Shown here one piece after another: positions 33,656-43,826 of a stretch of 64,000 bases of DNA. The stretch is from contig JAEZJK010000016.1 of assembly GCA_023415835.1 (NCBI GenBank), forward strand, positions 7,681 to 71,680, read 5' to 3'. Origin of the DNA: Bacillota bacterium (GTDB lineage Bacteria > Bacillota > UBA4882 > UBA8346). The first letter of the stretch is position 1. Every line of letters begins with the position of its first letter. Below the pieces are notes generated by a model. It was not told where the DNA came from and did not search any database. It saw only the letters and a list, made by a program, of their open reading frames with translations. The position numbers and the translations under genes are program-made.

Positions 33656-34616
33656 AGGAAGCCTCCTTTATTTGGATTGCTTTGGAGTTAGGTCGGGACA
33701 ACATCCACTGAATCCAGCCCAACAAACTAAAAATTGAAACAAAAATTCCAAAAAGCACTGAAACCGTAAGCGCTGATGCGGCAGTATAACCAAAAGGTCG
33801 TAAAAGTATTATATAAGCCCCTTCCCGTAGTCCGTATCCATTTAAACCGATAGGAACCATTGCCAACACGGACGTCGCTGCCGTAATGAAAAATAAATCA
33901 AATATGCCGGGAATCGTAAGTCCAAGTCCTCCCATGACTGCTGCCACCACCATGGCAACAATAATTTGAAATAGTAACGATATCAATAAATTCATTATCA
34001 AGGCCCGAGGTTGCTTCTTCAACATGCCAGCCGATTTAGAAAAGGGAATCCATATATTTGCTATTTTACCATTTTGCTTTTTAATGAAATTGGGAATCCA
34101 TCCGGTAAGTAAAATAAAGGTAATGATGATTCCCACCAGTAATAAAACCCCGAGCAGTCCCACTGCAAGTGGATAGGGCTTCTTGGCGAAGAATGCTCCG
34201 CTAAGCCCAAGCAGCGCTAATGAAATAGTAGCAATCGCACGTTCCATTACCACAGAAGTAGCTGCTGAAGTGGTCCGGTCACAATATTTTCCTGCGAGCG
34301 CAATCCGGACCCCATCTCCTCCAATACTGGACGGTAAAAAATTATTAAAAAACAAGGCAATCAGATAAATCCGAAAAAGTGAGTTAAAACCAATCTTATT
34401 ATTCTGAGCCCCGAGGAGTATCCCCCATTTTATAGAACTAACCAGTACGGATAAGGCTATCAACCCAAAAACCAAAGGTAGCCAATAGGGCTGAAAAGTA
34501 AGTAATAACCGGTAGACTTTATCCAAATCAGCGAAAAAAATGAGCATCCCAAGCATTAATAATGACACAAATATACGCAAAACAGTAAACAATTTACGTT
34601 TTTTATTATCTTCCAT
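33648..34616 (-). CDS. flippase-like / lysylphosphatidylglycerol synthase TM-domain protein (UPF0104)
   Basis: This 322-residue protein has about eight hydrophobic helices and the UPF0104 landmarks FNNFLPSSIGGDGVRIA and PIGLNGYGLREGAYI. These resemble the membrane half of MprF and related glycolipid flippase-like proteins. It starts at ATG 34616 after AGAAGGATTAG and is the first gene after the terminator that follows the secreted rhodanese, so it may be expressed by read-through or its own weak promoter. In context it may move a lipid carrying the arseno/chalcogeno-sugar product. Confidence 0.82.
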   Translation of the reverse strand: MEDNKKRKLFTVLRIFVSLLMLGMLIFFADLDKVYRLLLTFQPYWLPLVFGLIALSVLVSSIKWGILLGAQNNKIGFNSLFRIYLIALFFNNFLPSSIGGDGVRIALAGKYCDRTTSAATSVVMERAIATISLALLGLSGAFFAKKPYPLAVGLLGVLLLVGIIITFILLTGWIPNFIKKQNGKIANIWIPFSKSAGMLKKQPRALIMNLLISLLFQIIVAMVVAAVMGGLGLTIPGIFDLFFITAATSVLAMVPIGLNGYGLREGAYIILLRPFGYTAASALTVSVLFGIFVSIFSLLGWIQWMLSRPNSKAIQIKEASYE

Positions 34617-34657
34617 CTTCTAATCCTTCTAACAACTTAACTATAAAGAAAAAAGGG

Positions 34658-34696
34658 AATGCGCTGACACAACCTTTGTATCATTATCAGCGCATT
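34658..34696 (-). terminator. rho-independent terminator after rhodanese gene
   Basis: AATGCGCTGA..TCAGCGCATT is a perfect 10-bp stem, followed on the minus strand by CCCTTTTTTC. It separates the rhodanese gene from the flippase-like gene and may be leaky. Confidence 0.8.
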
Positions 34697-34723
34697 ATGC
34701 TCCGGATATATCAATCATTATTG

Positions 34724-35713
34724 TTAATCTAATGCTTTGTATATTTCAGTATCAATTTTTTGATCGGTTCCTACCCACTCACTGAAACTAACATTATAAT
34801 TTCGGGCTTTATAATAACCGCCAATACGTAATACAATCGTAGTAAATCCGGAACGAATTCCTCCTGTACAATAAAGGATTACCTCATCAGACGGCTTAAA
34901 TCCCATAGCTTCCACCTTGGCTCTGATTTGGGCCGGACTTAGGAGTGTCCCGTCTGCATTATAAAAATCTTTAAACCAGATGTGTTTGACTCCAGGGATT
35001 CTACCTTTTTGTTTTTCACCATATACTTTTGTTCCGGCATATTCCTCATCTTCCCTGGTATCCAAAACGTTCACGGAACCAAGCTTTCTGGCCAGATATT
35101 GAGTATTTGCAAAGAGACCTAAATCCGGTACCGGGTTTGGACCAGTAACAGTTTTAATACTTGGTATATCTTTGGTTAATTTACCTCCGGCTTTAGTCCA
35201 GGACTTAATCCCGCCATTAAGTATATATGTATTCTTGAGGCCGAATACTCTGAATGTCCAAAGTTGTCGCCCTTCTTCACCCCATCCAGCTAGAGTATCG
35301 TTGTAAATCACCACCGGCTTAGTACCGTCTATTCCTAATGTTCCAAATTTCTTTTTTAATTCTTCGTTGGGAAGAATTTGAGCCCATCCTTTTTCACCCT
35401 GTTTCACGTTGACATTCGACCAATCAGTCCAGTGTGATTGAACAGCGCCTGGCAAATGACCTTTGTTATACTCGTCTTTGGTGCGGGCATCAAGTACAAT
35501 AACTCCTTGATAATTCTTTTTCAATTTCTCTACCGAATAAACATAACTGTCAAAGCGTTCCTTATCACCTTGAAGTTCTTTCCCCTCAATAGCGGGAAGT
35601 GGTTTGGCTTCATTACCTTTTCTGATCGTCCTGGAAGCATAGGTAATGTTAAAAAAAACACTGACCAAAATAATTAATGCAAATATTAGAGTTGAAATTT
35701 TAAATCTCTTCAT
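34724..35713 (-). CDS. secreted tandem-rhodanese sulfurtransferase
   Basis: This 329-residue protein has an N-terminal signal or anchor sequence (ISTLIFALIILVSVFFNITYAS) and two rhodanese domains (about 55-180 and 195-320). The first domain lacks the catalytic Cys (IYNDTLAGWG), as is usual for inactive N-domains; the second has it in LYCTGGIRSG. It should carry or transfer sulfane sulfur (thiosulfate:acceptor type) outside the membrane. It starts at ATG 35713 after AGAAGGAG. It has a consensus promoter and its own terminator, upstream of the rSAM operon on the same strand. Confidence 0.88.
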   Translation of the reverse strand: MKRFKISTLIFALIILVSVFFNITYASRTIRKGNEAKPLPAIEGKELQGDKERFDSYVYSVEKLKKNYQGVIVLDARTKDEYNKGHLPGAVQSHWTDWSNVNVKQGEKGWAQILPNEELKKKFGTLGIDGTKPVVIYNDTLAGWGEEGRQLWTFRVFGLKNTYILNGGIKSWTKAGGKLTKDIPSIKTVTGPNPVPDLGLFANTQYLARKLGSVNVLDTREDEEYAGTKVYGEKQKGRIPGVKHIWFKDFYNADGTLLSPAQIRAKVEAMGFKPSDEVILYCTGGIRSGFTTIVLRIGGYYKARNYNVSFSEWVGTDQKIDTEIYKALD

Positions 35714-35780
35714 TTGAATTCTCCTTCTGTTTTCAATCTCGGGTTTTTATAACTATTCCTATAGGTTTAATATAGATTAA

Positions 35781-35810
35781 ATTATAAAAGGTTTACCAAC
35801 TTTCTGTCAA
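35781..35810 (-). promoter_or_regulatory. sigma-A promoter of rhodanese gene
   Basis: On the minus strand TTGACA (35805-35810), an 18-bp spacer and TATAAT (35781-35786) lie about 68 bp before the start codon. The match is near consensus. An 8-bp palindrome CCTATAGG sits at 35756-35763 just downstream and might be an operator. Confidence 0.8.
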
Positions 35811-36047
35811 GAGATTTTCGAAAAAATATTTCTTGTTTTCCTATCGATTTGGTAGGATATGACTTTAAAAATTTTTCTTTATTCTTGGATAATATTTCTT
35901 TTGGATCTGGCTTTTCATGATGTTACAAACTTCACTATGCTATTTACTCAACTTTCGCACCTTGAAAACCGAGTAAAAATGTTAACTTATAAAGGATATC
36001 AATCAAAGATGCACAAGAGTTGACAAATTGAGCCAAATAATATAAAA

Positions 36048-36109
36048 ACACCTCTTCATTTGGTATAGTGGATTTGCTACAAACACTACCAACCATAAAG
36101 AAGAGGTGT
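36048..36109 (+). promoter_or_regulatory. ribosome-site hairpin of the transposase
   Basis: ACACCTCTTC (36048-36057) is fully complementary to GAAGAGGTGT (36100-36109), which includes the transposase Shine-Dalgarno sequence 8-15 nt before ATG 36117. Such a hairpin typically keeps transposase expression low by blocking read-through translation. Confidence 0.6.
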
Positions 36110-36116
36110 CCTCTCC

Positions 36117-37115
36117 ATGATAGAACAAAACGGTCTTAGCAATCAACTACCAAATGAAATTAAAACAGCTTTCAATGAACTAAGAATCTTAGAGCATCTG
36201 AGGAATGCAGGCTTTAAAAAGAAATTTGGATTTACTTGTTCTTATCTGTTTCAAGTCGTTTTTACCTTGGTTTTTTATCATAAAAATTGGTTTCAATTGC
36301 TTCAAAGCAATAAGAATGAATCATATCCCGGAAAAGATGCGGTTTATCGCTTTTTAAATCATTACGGTTATGCATGGCGGCGTTTCTTATCTTTCTTAAG
36401 TTCCGCCGTTATAATCAAACCGCATAGTTTAACCAGTAAAGATGGATGTTTAATAGTTGATGATTCCATGTTTGACCGCAACCGGAGTAAATCCGTCGAA
36501 CTGTTGGCCCGGTGCTTTGATCATGCTAGAAATTGCTACTGTAAGGGATTTCGCAGGTTGACTCTTGGTTGGCCGGATGGAAAGACCTTTATTCCTTTAG
36601 ACTTTGCCTTGCTTAGTTCATCTAAATCCCAAATTAACGGTATTTCTGCCAATATCGATAAACGGTCCTTTGGATATAAAAGACGCTTGGAAGCTTTAAA
36701 ATCGGCTCCGGAACTTATTCCGGAAATGATTCATCGTGCTTTAACTCAAGGAGTAACCGCTTCATATGTGCTCATGGATAGTTGGTTTACTTTTGCTCCA
36801 TTAATCCAAAAGATTACTGGCCTTGGCCTTGATGTTATGGGAATGGTTAAGAACTCCAATCAACGCTATTTTGTTGGCAAACGTTCATTATCGCTCAAGG
36901 AACTATATGCGGTTGCTACTCCGGTATCCGGCAAAAAAGGAATCTTACGTTCCGTTCGAGTTCGGATGAGCCCTTATATTCCGGTGATTATCGTATTTGT
37001 GAGACATCGCACTCACAAGGATGAATGGTTAGCCATCTTAAGCACAGATTGTTCTTTTGCTGGTTTGCCTAATTATATCAAGCTTTATCCGCCTGATTTA
37101 AACTGCGAAAGTTGA
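36117..37115 (+). pseudogene. IS4-type DDE transposase, C-terminally truncated
   Basis: A 332-residue frame carries the N-terminal and central parts of an IS4-type transposase: KDAVYRFLNHYGYAWRRFL, the first catalytic Asp in CLIVDDSMFDRNRSKSVEL, the second in SYVLMDSWFTF, and LAILSTDCS. Full-length relatives continue about 110 residues with a YREK-like box containing the catalytic Glu. Here the chain switches after STDCS to an unrelated tail (FAGLPNYIKLYPPDL) and stops within the right terminal repeat, so it should be inactive. Confidence 0.82.
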
Positions 37116-37117
37116 GT

Positions 37118-37358
37118 TAGATACAAATAAAATTTAATCTTTTTTTGTCGATAAGTTAAATAAATTCATTAGTTGTTTAGATTCAGTTTTAGAAACTATA
37201 AAGAAAGATACTAATTTATTTTCGGGTAATCTTGACATAAATCTGTATTCTGAATATAAAATGCCAAGAAAATATCTTGTTTTATTCATAATGACCTAAA
37301 TCATTAATGGATTTATAAACGATTTGACTCTAATTATGTTGTTCATTTATTTAAACAA
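37118..37358 (+). other. gene-poor stretch right of the IS element
   Basis: This A+T-rich DNA has one 52-codon open frame without a start signal at 37141-37299 (contains KLNKFISCLDSVLETIKK, ends VLFIMT). It could be the tail of a gene disrupted by the IS insertion, but no family is recognised. No other structure is seen apart from the terminator that follows. Confidence 0.25.
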
Positions 37359-37407
37359 GATACTAAGGGGGCTAACCCTATAAATCTGAGTCAGCCCCCT
37401 TAGTATC
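37359..37407 (-). terminator. strong terminator after the pectate lyase gene
   Basis: GATACTAAGGGGGCT and AGCCCCCTTAGTATC form a perfect 15-bp stem with a 19-nt loop. On the minus strand it is followed by TTGTTT. It lies 36 bp past the stop of the pectate lyase gene. Confidence 0.85.
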
Positions 37408-37442
37408 ACTTCAAAAACAAGTCTAAGATGTAATCTCACAGA

Positions 37443-38843
37443 TCAGATTTTGCCAACACCGGCATTATTGTTGACGGTGGATTTTACTGTCGAGACCGAT
37501 TCTAAGGTATAAGCATAGGACGGGGTGTAAGAACAAGTTGAACTTGTAGGCGTATTACCGGTGCAGTTGGTAAAGGTGTTATTGCGTACATCCCAGTAAC
37601 CAATCACATCACTATCCAAGGAGCAAATTGGGTTGTTAACATTTACAAAGACATTATTCTCGACTCGTAATTTGGCGTTGATTCGAGAGTTTACAGCGCT
37701 GGTGGGAACATCGTAATAATAGTTGTTGTAAATATGCCCTTGACCGCCCCGATACAACGGTAAACGGGAATTAATGTTGATAAAGGAATTATGGTGAGAA
37801 GTAAGTCTCCGGTCATTGGTATCGCTTTCCGAAGAACCGCATAAGCTTGCTTTCCAACTGTCATGCAGTTTATTCCAGGAATAAGTTAGGTAGGAGGAGT
37901 CAGCTTTAGCATCCAACAAAGCGTCATAATAATCTTTGTCGACACCGTCAAATTGATTATATAATTCACAGTGGTCGACCCAGACATTAGTTACTGGACC
38001 TTCGATACTGATACAATCATTGTCACCAGTGAGAACGTGGTGAATTTTTAAGTTACGCAGGATTACGTTGCTGGTACGCATCAGCTTGATACCGATACCG
38101 TTAAGTTCGCCTTTGGTGCCAACACCGATGATCGAGATATTGTTAACGTCTTTGACGTCGATCTTGCTTAAACCGCTGGAATTAGAGGTAGTAATCGTAC
38201 CGTTTACATAGATGATTCTGGGTCCGCCCAATTTGATAGCAGCTTGCAAATCAGTACCGGTAGTTACGGTAACGGAAGTTCCGCCAGTTCCGCCGGTGTT
38301 GCCTCCGTTTAAGGTGGCGAATCCAACCAAGTTAAAGTTGGCTGAACCGCTGCCGGATCCGGTTGTGGGAGTCGGTGTTGGAGTTGCCGAAGAACCGGAA
38401 GTCGGTGTTGGCGTCGGTGTAGCTGTCGAGCCCGACCCGTCGGTAACGACTACATCGTCAAACTTAACGGCAGTTTTCCAACCAATTAGGCCGGCCACGC
38501 CCGAGGTCAGTCCGGAGGCAGTGGTGGAAAGCGCTTGAGTGCCGTTGACATAAGCTGTCAGGGTAGTTCCGACGACATTTAGCTTAATTGTATACCAGGT
38601 GCCGGCGGTGAAGGTATAACTGGTTGAAGCTAATACAGTAGTACTACCACTTATTTTTTTACGAAGTTCCAAAGTTCCGCTTTTAACGGCGACTGCATAA
38701 TAATTATTTCCGTCCGTCATCCGGGCGCAAACTAAAACAGAGTTAGAGCTGTTGAAACTAACAACTTTGACTTTGGCCTGTACTGATTGATCAGTCCAAG
38801 TCGTAGAGGTATTTAACCAAGCCCGACCTTCTTCACATTGGCA
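37443..38843 (-). pseudogene. pectate lyase (PL1 family) with N-terminal concanavalin-like domain, 5'-truncated
   Basis: The open frame begins after TGA 38844-38846 and has no ribosome site or signal peptide. It reads into a beta-sandwich domain (RAWLNTSTTWTDQSVQAKV, YTIKLNVVGTTLTAYVNG, VKFDDVVV), a Thr/Pro linker (TPTPTPTSGSSATPTPTP), and a PL1 right-handed beta-helix: VWVDHCELYNQ, DGVDKDYYDALLDAK, RLPLYRGGQGHIYNNYYYD. The catalytic domain looks complete. Residues expected before the sandwich (signal peptide and first strands) are missing, replaced by a DUF438 gene fragment, so it is probably not secreted. The first ATG in frame is 38720. Confidence 0.8.
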
Positions 38844-39286
38844 TCAATACCACGGCTGTCACAATCAAACCCCATAAATGGGGCTAAAAACAATTCGCGT
38901 ATAATGGTTAGCCGTATATTAAAAAGACTTATCTCTTGGCGGTCGTCATTCTTAAAAACTTCCAAATGGGGTTTGGTTCTTTCATTGATTAGCCGTTCAA
39001 TCTCCCGATTTTCCAGTTTAAATGTATTAACGGGATGTCCGGGGATTTCTTCAGGTTGATTGGCACGATGGATCTCCTCAATTGTATCCAAATTAATCAC
39101 TTTCATAGCCGAAGAAAATTCTTGGAAATATTGACTTAAACAATCGATGAATCCCGAAGTTATAACAGTTGGATCGGGAAATCCCTTGACCCGGCTCGAT
39201 CTGAATGATAAACTTTTACTGGATAATAAATTATAGGAGTAACCCATGTACGCCCATATTCGCTTAAGATAAAAGACGCAGAACAA
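38813..39286 (-). pseudogene. DUF438-type gene fragment in a rearranged region
   Basis: A 157-codon frame contains IPGHPVNTFKLENREIERLI, the recognisable hallmark of DUF438 (hemerythrin-associated) proteins, with IEEIHRANQPEE before it. The downstream DUF438/hemerythrin and PAS parts are missing; instead the frame runs into unrelated sequence (GFDCDSRGIDANVKKVG) and stops at the pectate lyase boundary. The upstream 60 codons do not match DUF438 either. It is best read as a patchwork of fragments, not a working gene. Confidence 0.6.
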
Positions 39287-39780
39287 ACTTGATTGGCTCG
39301 GTCCGGCAATAAATACTTGAGTTTAGTCGTGTTGCATTTTTTTACCTTTAGTAAGTAACACGGCATTCGATTAATTTCAGGTTTAAGTCTCTAAGGTTAT
39401 AATTCGCTAAAAGGTAACCAAAATACAATCAAGCTGCGCCTTTGAGACAATTAAGTTCTGCACTTATTTCCAAACCCCAGATCAAACATCAGGGTATTTT
39501 TTATTGCCTCGATCCTAAAAATGATGATTAATCGAAATGGGAGGAAATTGTGGTGATAGAAAAAAGTTTATTTTAAAGCTTGGTAGTGTCTCATAGAGTC
39601 ATTCCGACTAACTTTCTAGTTGGTACATAAATTGGGTCAGGTCAATATAACCCAGATAACTCATCACTAATCAGAGCAGGAATTGGAAAACAAATGGCGA
39701 AGATAAAAAAGTTTCAATCTAAATTGAGATAGATTTCAACTATACCTACATCTATAATACATTAAAGGTGCGTTCATTAA
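39287..39780. other. gene-free stretch before metF
   Basis: Only short frames without ribosome sites are seen (one on the minus strand, 39160-39366, has no recognisable family). A possible hairpin CCCCAGAT..ATCAGGG followed by TATTTTTTA lies near 39473-39504. No S-box or other methionine leader is recognised upstream of metF. The DNA appears to be debris from the rearrangements to its left. Confidence 0.3.
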
Positions 39781-40656
39781 ATGTTCATCAAATCTTTATA
39801 CCAGCAAAAAAAACCGGTCCTTTCCTTCGAAATCTTCCCCCCCAAGCCGGAATACCCATTGGAAACCGTATTTCAGACCATAGAGGGGTTAAAGGACTTA
39901 AAGCCCGATTTTATCAGTGTGACCTACGGGGCGGGCGGATCGAACCGGGGCCGGACCATAGAGATCGCTTCCCGAATTAAGAAAACTTACGGAATTGAGA
40001 CTGTGGCTCATTTGACCTGCGTGGGCCATTCCCCGGCGGAACTGAATCAAGTTATCGCTCAAATGAAAGCCGAAGGGATCGAGAACATCCTGGCTTTGAG
40101 GGGCGATCCGCCGCGGGATCAACCGGATTTTACTTTTCAACCCGGAAATTATCAATATGCAGTGGAATTGGTTCAACATATCCATAAACATAACGGCTTT
40201 TGCGTCGGCGCCGCCGCTTATGCGGAAGGGCATGTCGATAGCAGGTGCTGGCAAGACGATTGGAACCATCTCCGTTCTAAAGTCGAGGCCGGAGTGGATT
40301 TCTTATTAACACAGTTATACTTCGATAACCGGGTTTTTTATAATTTTAAAGAGAGTTTGCTGCGGATGGGAGTCACAGTCCCGGTTTCGCCAGGAATCAT
40401 GCCGATTTTGAACCCTAGTCAGATTAAAAGAATGATTTACCTCTCCTGGGCCTCGCTTCCGGCCAAATTATTACTACTTTTCGATAAGTACGGCGATCAG
40501 CCGGAGGAGTTCGAGAAGGCCGGGATCGACTATGCCACCAATCAGATTAACGATTTGATTGAAAACGGGGTTGAGGGGATTCACCTTTGCACCATGAACC
40601 GGGTGGAACAGACCCGGAAGATTATAAATAATCTGAGGATGGGTAATAGAGTATGA
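39781..40656 (+). CDS. metF: methylenetetrahydrofolate reductase
   Basis: This 291-residue enzyme of the bacterial MetF length reduces 5,10-methylene-THF to 5-methyl-THF. Family motifs include LSFEIFPPKPEYPLE (catalytic Glu near residue 17), VTYGAGGSNRGRT, AHLTCVGHS, LRGDPPRD and FLLTQLYFD. AAAGGTGCG precedes ATG 39781. The stop overlaps the rpiA start (ATGA), so metF, rpiA and gyrA form a tight run. The product supplies the methyl group for methionine, in line with metI-metC elsewhere in the window. Confidence 0.93.
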   Translation: MFIKSLYQQKKPVLSFEIFPPKPEYPLETVFQTIEGLKDLKPDFISVTYGAGGSNRGRTIEIASRIKKTYGIETVAHLTCVGHSPAELNQVIAQMKAEGIENILALRGDPPRDQPDFTFQPGNYQYAVELVQHIHKHNGFCVGAAAYAEGHVDSRCWQDDWNHLRSKVEAGVDFLLTQLYFDNRVFYNFKESLLRMGVTVPVSPGIMPILNPSQIKRMIYLSWASLPAKLLLLFDKYGDQPEEFEKAGIDYATNQINDLIENGVEGIHLCTMNRVEQTRKIINNLRMGNRV

Positions 40657-41369
40657 AAAACAGCGATACTAATAAAGAATTAAAAAAACTAGTCGGAACC
40701 GCCGCCGCCGGGTTAATCAAAGATGGGATGACTTGCGGGATCGGCACCGGTTCAACGGTTGTATTTCTGATTGAGGAATTAGGCCGGAGAAATAAGGAAG
40801 AAAAATTAGAAATTATCGGGGTTCCGACTTCTTTCCAGTCAAAAATCCTCTGTCAGGCTAATGGGATTAAAATAAAAGATCCCCAAGATTGTACGGAACT
40901 GGATCTGGCAATCGACGGCGCTGATGAAGTTGACCCTGAACTAAATGCTATTAAAGGCGGAGGGGCGGCCCATACTCGGGAAAAAATCGTGGCGGCAATG
41001 GCGAAACAGTTTGTGATCATTGTGGATGACTCCAAACTGGTCCCGGAGTTGGGGACAGCTTTTCCGGTCCCGGTTGAAATAATCCCGTCCGCCCTTGGAT
41101 TTGTAAGCGAACAAATCCGGGAATGGGGCGGAGAGCCCCAACTACGGATGGGGATCCGCAAAGACGGGCCTGTGGTTACCGATAACGGCCAGTTCGTACT
41201 CGACCTTAGGTTTAAGGCTGGAACCGATTTGCGGGAGATCGACGCCCGGCTGCACCAACTGCCGGGAGTAGTCGAAACCGGCCTTTTTTATGGCCTGGCC
41301 AAGCAAGTTTTAGTGGGATCTGGAAAAGATATGACGGTGGAGATTAAGACGAGGTGTAACCATGGCTGA
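40653..41369 (+). CDS. rpiA: ribose-5-phosphate isomerase A
   Basis: This 238-residue protein shows all RpiA signatures: [16 protein letters not shown] (phosphate loop), [43 protein letters not shown] (active-site Asp and Lys/Glu) and [13 protein letters not shown]. It interconverts ribose 5-phosphate and ribulose 5-phosphate in the pentose phosphate pathway. It overlaps metF by 4 bp upstream and gyrA by 8 bp downstream, so the three are co-translated. Confidence 0.95.
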   Translation: MKNSDTNKELKKLVGTAAAGLIKDGMTCGIGTGSTVVFLIEELGRRNKEEKLEIIGVPTSFQSKILCQANGIKIKDPQDCTELDLAIDGADEVDPELNAIKGGGAAHTREKIVAAMAKQFVIIVDDSKLVPELGTAFPVPVEIIPSALGFVSEQIREWGGEPQLRMGIRKDGPVVTDNGQFVLDLRFKAGTDLREIDARLHQLPGVVETGLFYGLAKQVLVGSGKDMTVEIKTRCNHG

Positions 41370-43815
41370 ATTGACTGATGGAAAGATTGTCCCTGTAATC
41401 CTGGAAGAGGAGATGAAAAAGTCCTTTCTTGATTACGCGATGAGCGTAATTTTAGACCGGGCGTTGCCGGATGTCCGGGACGGTTTAAAACCGGTGCATC
41501 GCCGGATTCTGTATGGCATGTACGAATCGGGGACGACCCCGGACAAGCCTTATCGAAAATCAGCCCGTATTGTCGGCGATGTAATGGGACGTTATCATCC
41601 CCACGGGGATGCGGCAATTTATGATACCATGGTCCGGATGGCTCAGGACTTTTCTTATCGGCATATGTTAGTTGACGGGCATGGCAATTTTGGATCGGTT
41701 GACGGCGATTCGGCGGCGGCGATGCGTTATACCGAAGTCCGCATGTCGAAACTGGCCATGGAGATGTTGCGTGATATCGACAAGAAAACTGTAGATTTTA
41801 AACCTAATTTTGATGAAAGCATGGAAGAGCCGGTGGTCATCCCCTCCCGTTTTCCCAATCTGTTAGTTAACGGCTCTTCAGGGATTGCGGTGGGTATGGC
41901 TACCAATATTCCCCCTCATAATCTGGGTGAAGTCATTGACGGAGCAGTACAACTCATCGACAATCCGGAACTGGAGGATAAAGAATTACTAAAAATAGTG
42001 AAGGGTCCGGATTTCCCAACCGGGGGCATTATTCTGGGCCGGTCCGGGATTAAAAACGCTTACTCAACAGGGAGAGGCTCGATCAAGGTCCGCGCTAAGG
42101 TAAAGATCGAGGAAATGAGCAATAACAAACACCGGATCATTGTCAACGAAATACCCTACCAAGTCAATAAAGCCCGTTTAGTTGAACAAATAGCGGGCTT
42201 AGTAAGGGACAAAACGATTGACGGGATAACCGACCTGCGTGACGAATCCGACCGGAATGGAATGCGAATCGTTATTGAGTTGCGGCGCGATGTCAACCCG
42301 AATATAATCTTGAACCAGCTTTTCAAACATACGACGATGCAGCAAAGCTTCGGCGTAAACATGATGGTCCTGGTCAACAATGAACCTAAAATCTCAACGT
42401 TACGGGAGATATTACATTATTACCTGGAACATCAAAAGGAAGTAGTTACCCGGAGGACCCAATTCGATCTGGCTAAGGCCGAGGACAGGGCGCACATTTT
42501 AGAGGGTTTAAGGATTGCCCTGGATCATATCGATGAAGTGATCAACTTGATTCGCTCATCCCGGACGGTGGAGATCGCCCGGGAAGGTTTAATGGCCAAA
42601 TTTGGGCTCTCCGAGAAGCAGGCTCAAGCAATTTTAGATATGAGGCTGCAACGTTTGACCGGTTTGGAACGGGACAAGATTGAGTCCGAATATGCCGAAC
42701 TACAGAAACTCATCGCCTATTATCGCGATTTATTATCTGATGTGCATAAGATCATGCTGGTGATTAAGAATGAACTACTAGAAATTAAGGAAAAATACGC
42801 TGATCCGAGGCGAACCGAGATTACCGCCGGGGAGAATGAAGAATTCGCGGTGGAAGACTTAATCGCCGACGAAGATATTGTAGTAACCATAACCCATTTC
42901 GGCTATATTAAACGCATCCCGGTAACCACTTACCGGAGCCAACGCCGGGGCGGACGTGGGATTACCGCAATTTCCACCAAAGAAGAAGATTTCGTGGAGC
43001 ATCTATTTATCACCTCCACTCATCAAACAATTCTCTTCTTTACCAATCAAGGCCGGGTCTATCGCCTGAAGGGGCATGAGATCCCGGAGGCGGGAAGGCA
43101 AGCCCGGGGCACAGCTATAATCAACCTGATTCAGGTGGAACCGGGTGAGCGGATTAATGCAGTGATTCCAATCAAAGATTTCGAAAGTGAAAGCTTCCTC
43201 TTTATGTGCACCAGAAGAGGGATCGTCAAGAAGACCGCTCTGACTGAATTTCAGACCAGCCGTAAAGGGGGGCTGATCGGGATAAACCTCGATGAACAGG
43301 ATGAATTGATTGAAGTTAAACTTACCGATGGCAGCCAAGAAGTAATTATCGTGACGGAACACGGACAATCAATCCGTTTCCCGGAAACAGACGTCCGGGC
43401 TTTGGGACGGGCCGCGCGGGGGATTAAAGGGATCACTCTGGCGCCGAATGATTCGGTGGTCGGGATGGATATTCCCCGGGAGCGGGCGGACTTACTGGTG
43501 ATAACCTCTGCCGGGATCGGCAAACGGACCGCCCTCTCCGAGTACCGGATCCAGTCCCGGGGCGGTAAAGGGATCAAAACCATGAAACTCACTAAGAAAC
43601 ACGGATTAATTGTTGGAATCAAGGTGGTATCGGAAAGCGATGAGTTAATGGTGATTACCGCCGAAGGAGTAATCATTCGCACCAAAGTCCAGGACATTTC
43701 GGAGACCGGCCGCGACACCCAAGGGGTCAAAATTATGAAGCCGGATGAAAACGACCGGATTGTGGCATTGGCTAGGGTCATCGGTGAGGATAAGGAAGTT
43801 GATAAAGAAGCATAA
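41362..43815 (+). CDS. gyrA: DNA gyrase subunit A
   Basis: This 817-residue GyrA has catalytic tyrosine in [12 protein letters not shown] (Tyr123 or so), a complete breakage-reunion domain, and a C-terminal beta-pinwheel with the GyrA-box SQRRGGRG near residue 527, which marks gyrase rather than topoisomerase IV. The quinolone-determining helix reads [10 protein letters not shown], with Ala at the position of E. coli Ser83. It is the third gene of the metF-rpiA-gyrA run; gyrB is not in the window. A 98-bp palindrome follows its stop. Confidence 0.95.
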   Translation: MAELTDGKIVPVILEEEMKKSFLDYAMSVILDRALPDVRDGLKPVHRRILYGMYESGTTPDKPYRKSARIVGDVMGRYHPHGDAAIYDTMVRMAQDFSYRHMLVDGHGNFGSVDGDSAAAMRYTEVRMSKLAMEMLRDIDKKTVDFKPNFDESMEEPVVIPSRFPNLLVNGSSGIAVGMATNIPPHNLGEVIDGAVQLIDNPELEDKELLKIVKGPDFPTGGIILGRSGIKNAYSTGRGSIKVRAKVKIEEMSNNKHRIIVNEIPYQVNKARLVEQIAGLVRDKTIDGITDLRDESDRNGMRIVIELRRDVNPNIILNQLFKHTTMQQSFGVNMMVLVNNEPKISTLREILHYYLEHQKEVVTRRTQFDLAKAEDRAHILEGLRIALDHIDEVINLIRSSRTVEIAREGLMAKFGLSEKQAQAILDMRLQRLTGLERDKIESEYAELQKLIAYYRDLLSDVHKIMLVIKNELLEIKEKYADPRRTEITAGENEEFAVEDLIADEDIVVTITHFGYIKRIPVTTYRSQRRGGRGITAISTKEEDFVEHLFITSTHQTILFFTNQGRVYRLKGHEIPEAGRQARGTAIINLIQVEPGERINAVIPIKDFESESFLFMCTRRGIVKKTALTEFQTSRKGGLIGINLDEQDELIEVKLTDGSQEVIIVTEHGQSIRFPETDVRALGRAARGIKGITLAPNDSVVGMDIPRERADLLVITSAGIGKRTALSEYRIQSRGGKGIKTMKLTKKHGLIVGIKVVSESDELMVITAEGVIIRTKVQDISETGRDTQGVKIMKPDENDRIVALARVIGEDKEVDKEA

Positions 43816-43826
43816 AGGGACTATAT

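Larger units (their letters stand above)
35946..37117 (+). mobile_element. IS4-family element, internally deleted
   Basis: The 14-bp terminal inverted repeats ACTCAACTTTCGCA (35946-35959) and TGCGAAAGTTGAGT (37104-37117) bound a 1.17-kb element. It contains one transposase gene that is cut short so that its stop codon falls at the right repeat. The loss of the 3' third of the transposase makes this a non-autonomous derivative. No clear target-site duplication is visible. Confidence 0.8.

Noticed and set aside
38212..38538. 108-codon plus-strand frame rich in Val/Pro/Glu
   Set aside because: It is the antisense of the Thr/Pro linker and beta-sandwich of the pectate lyase, an artefact of codon bias.
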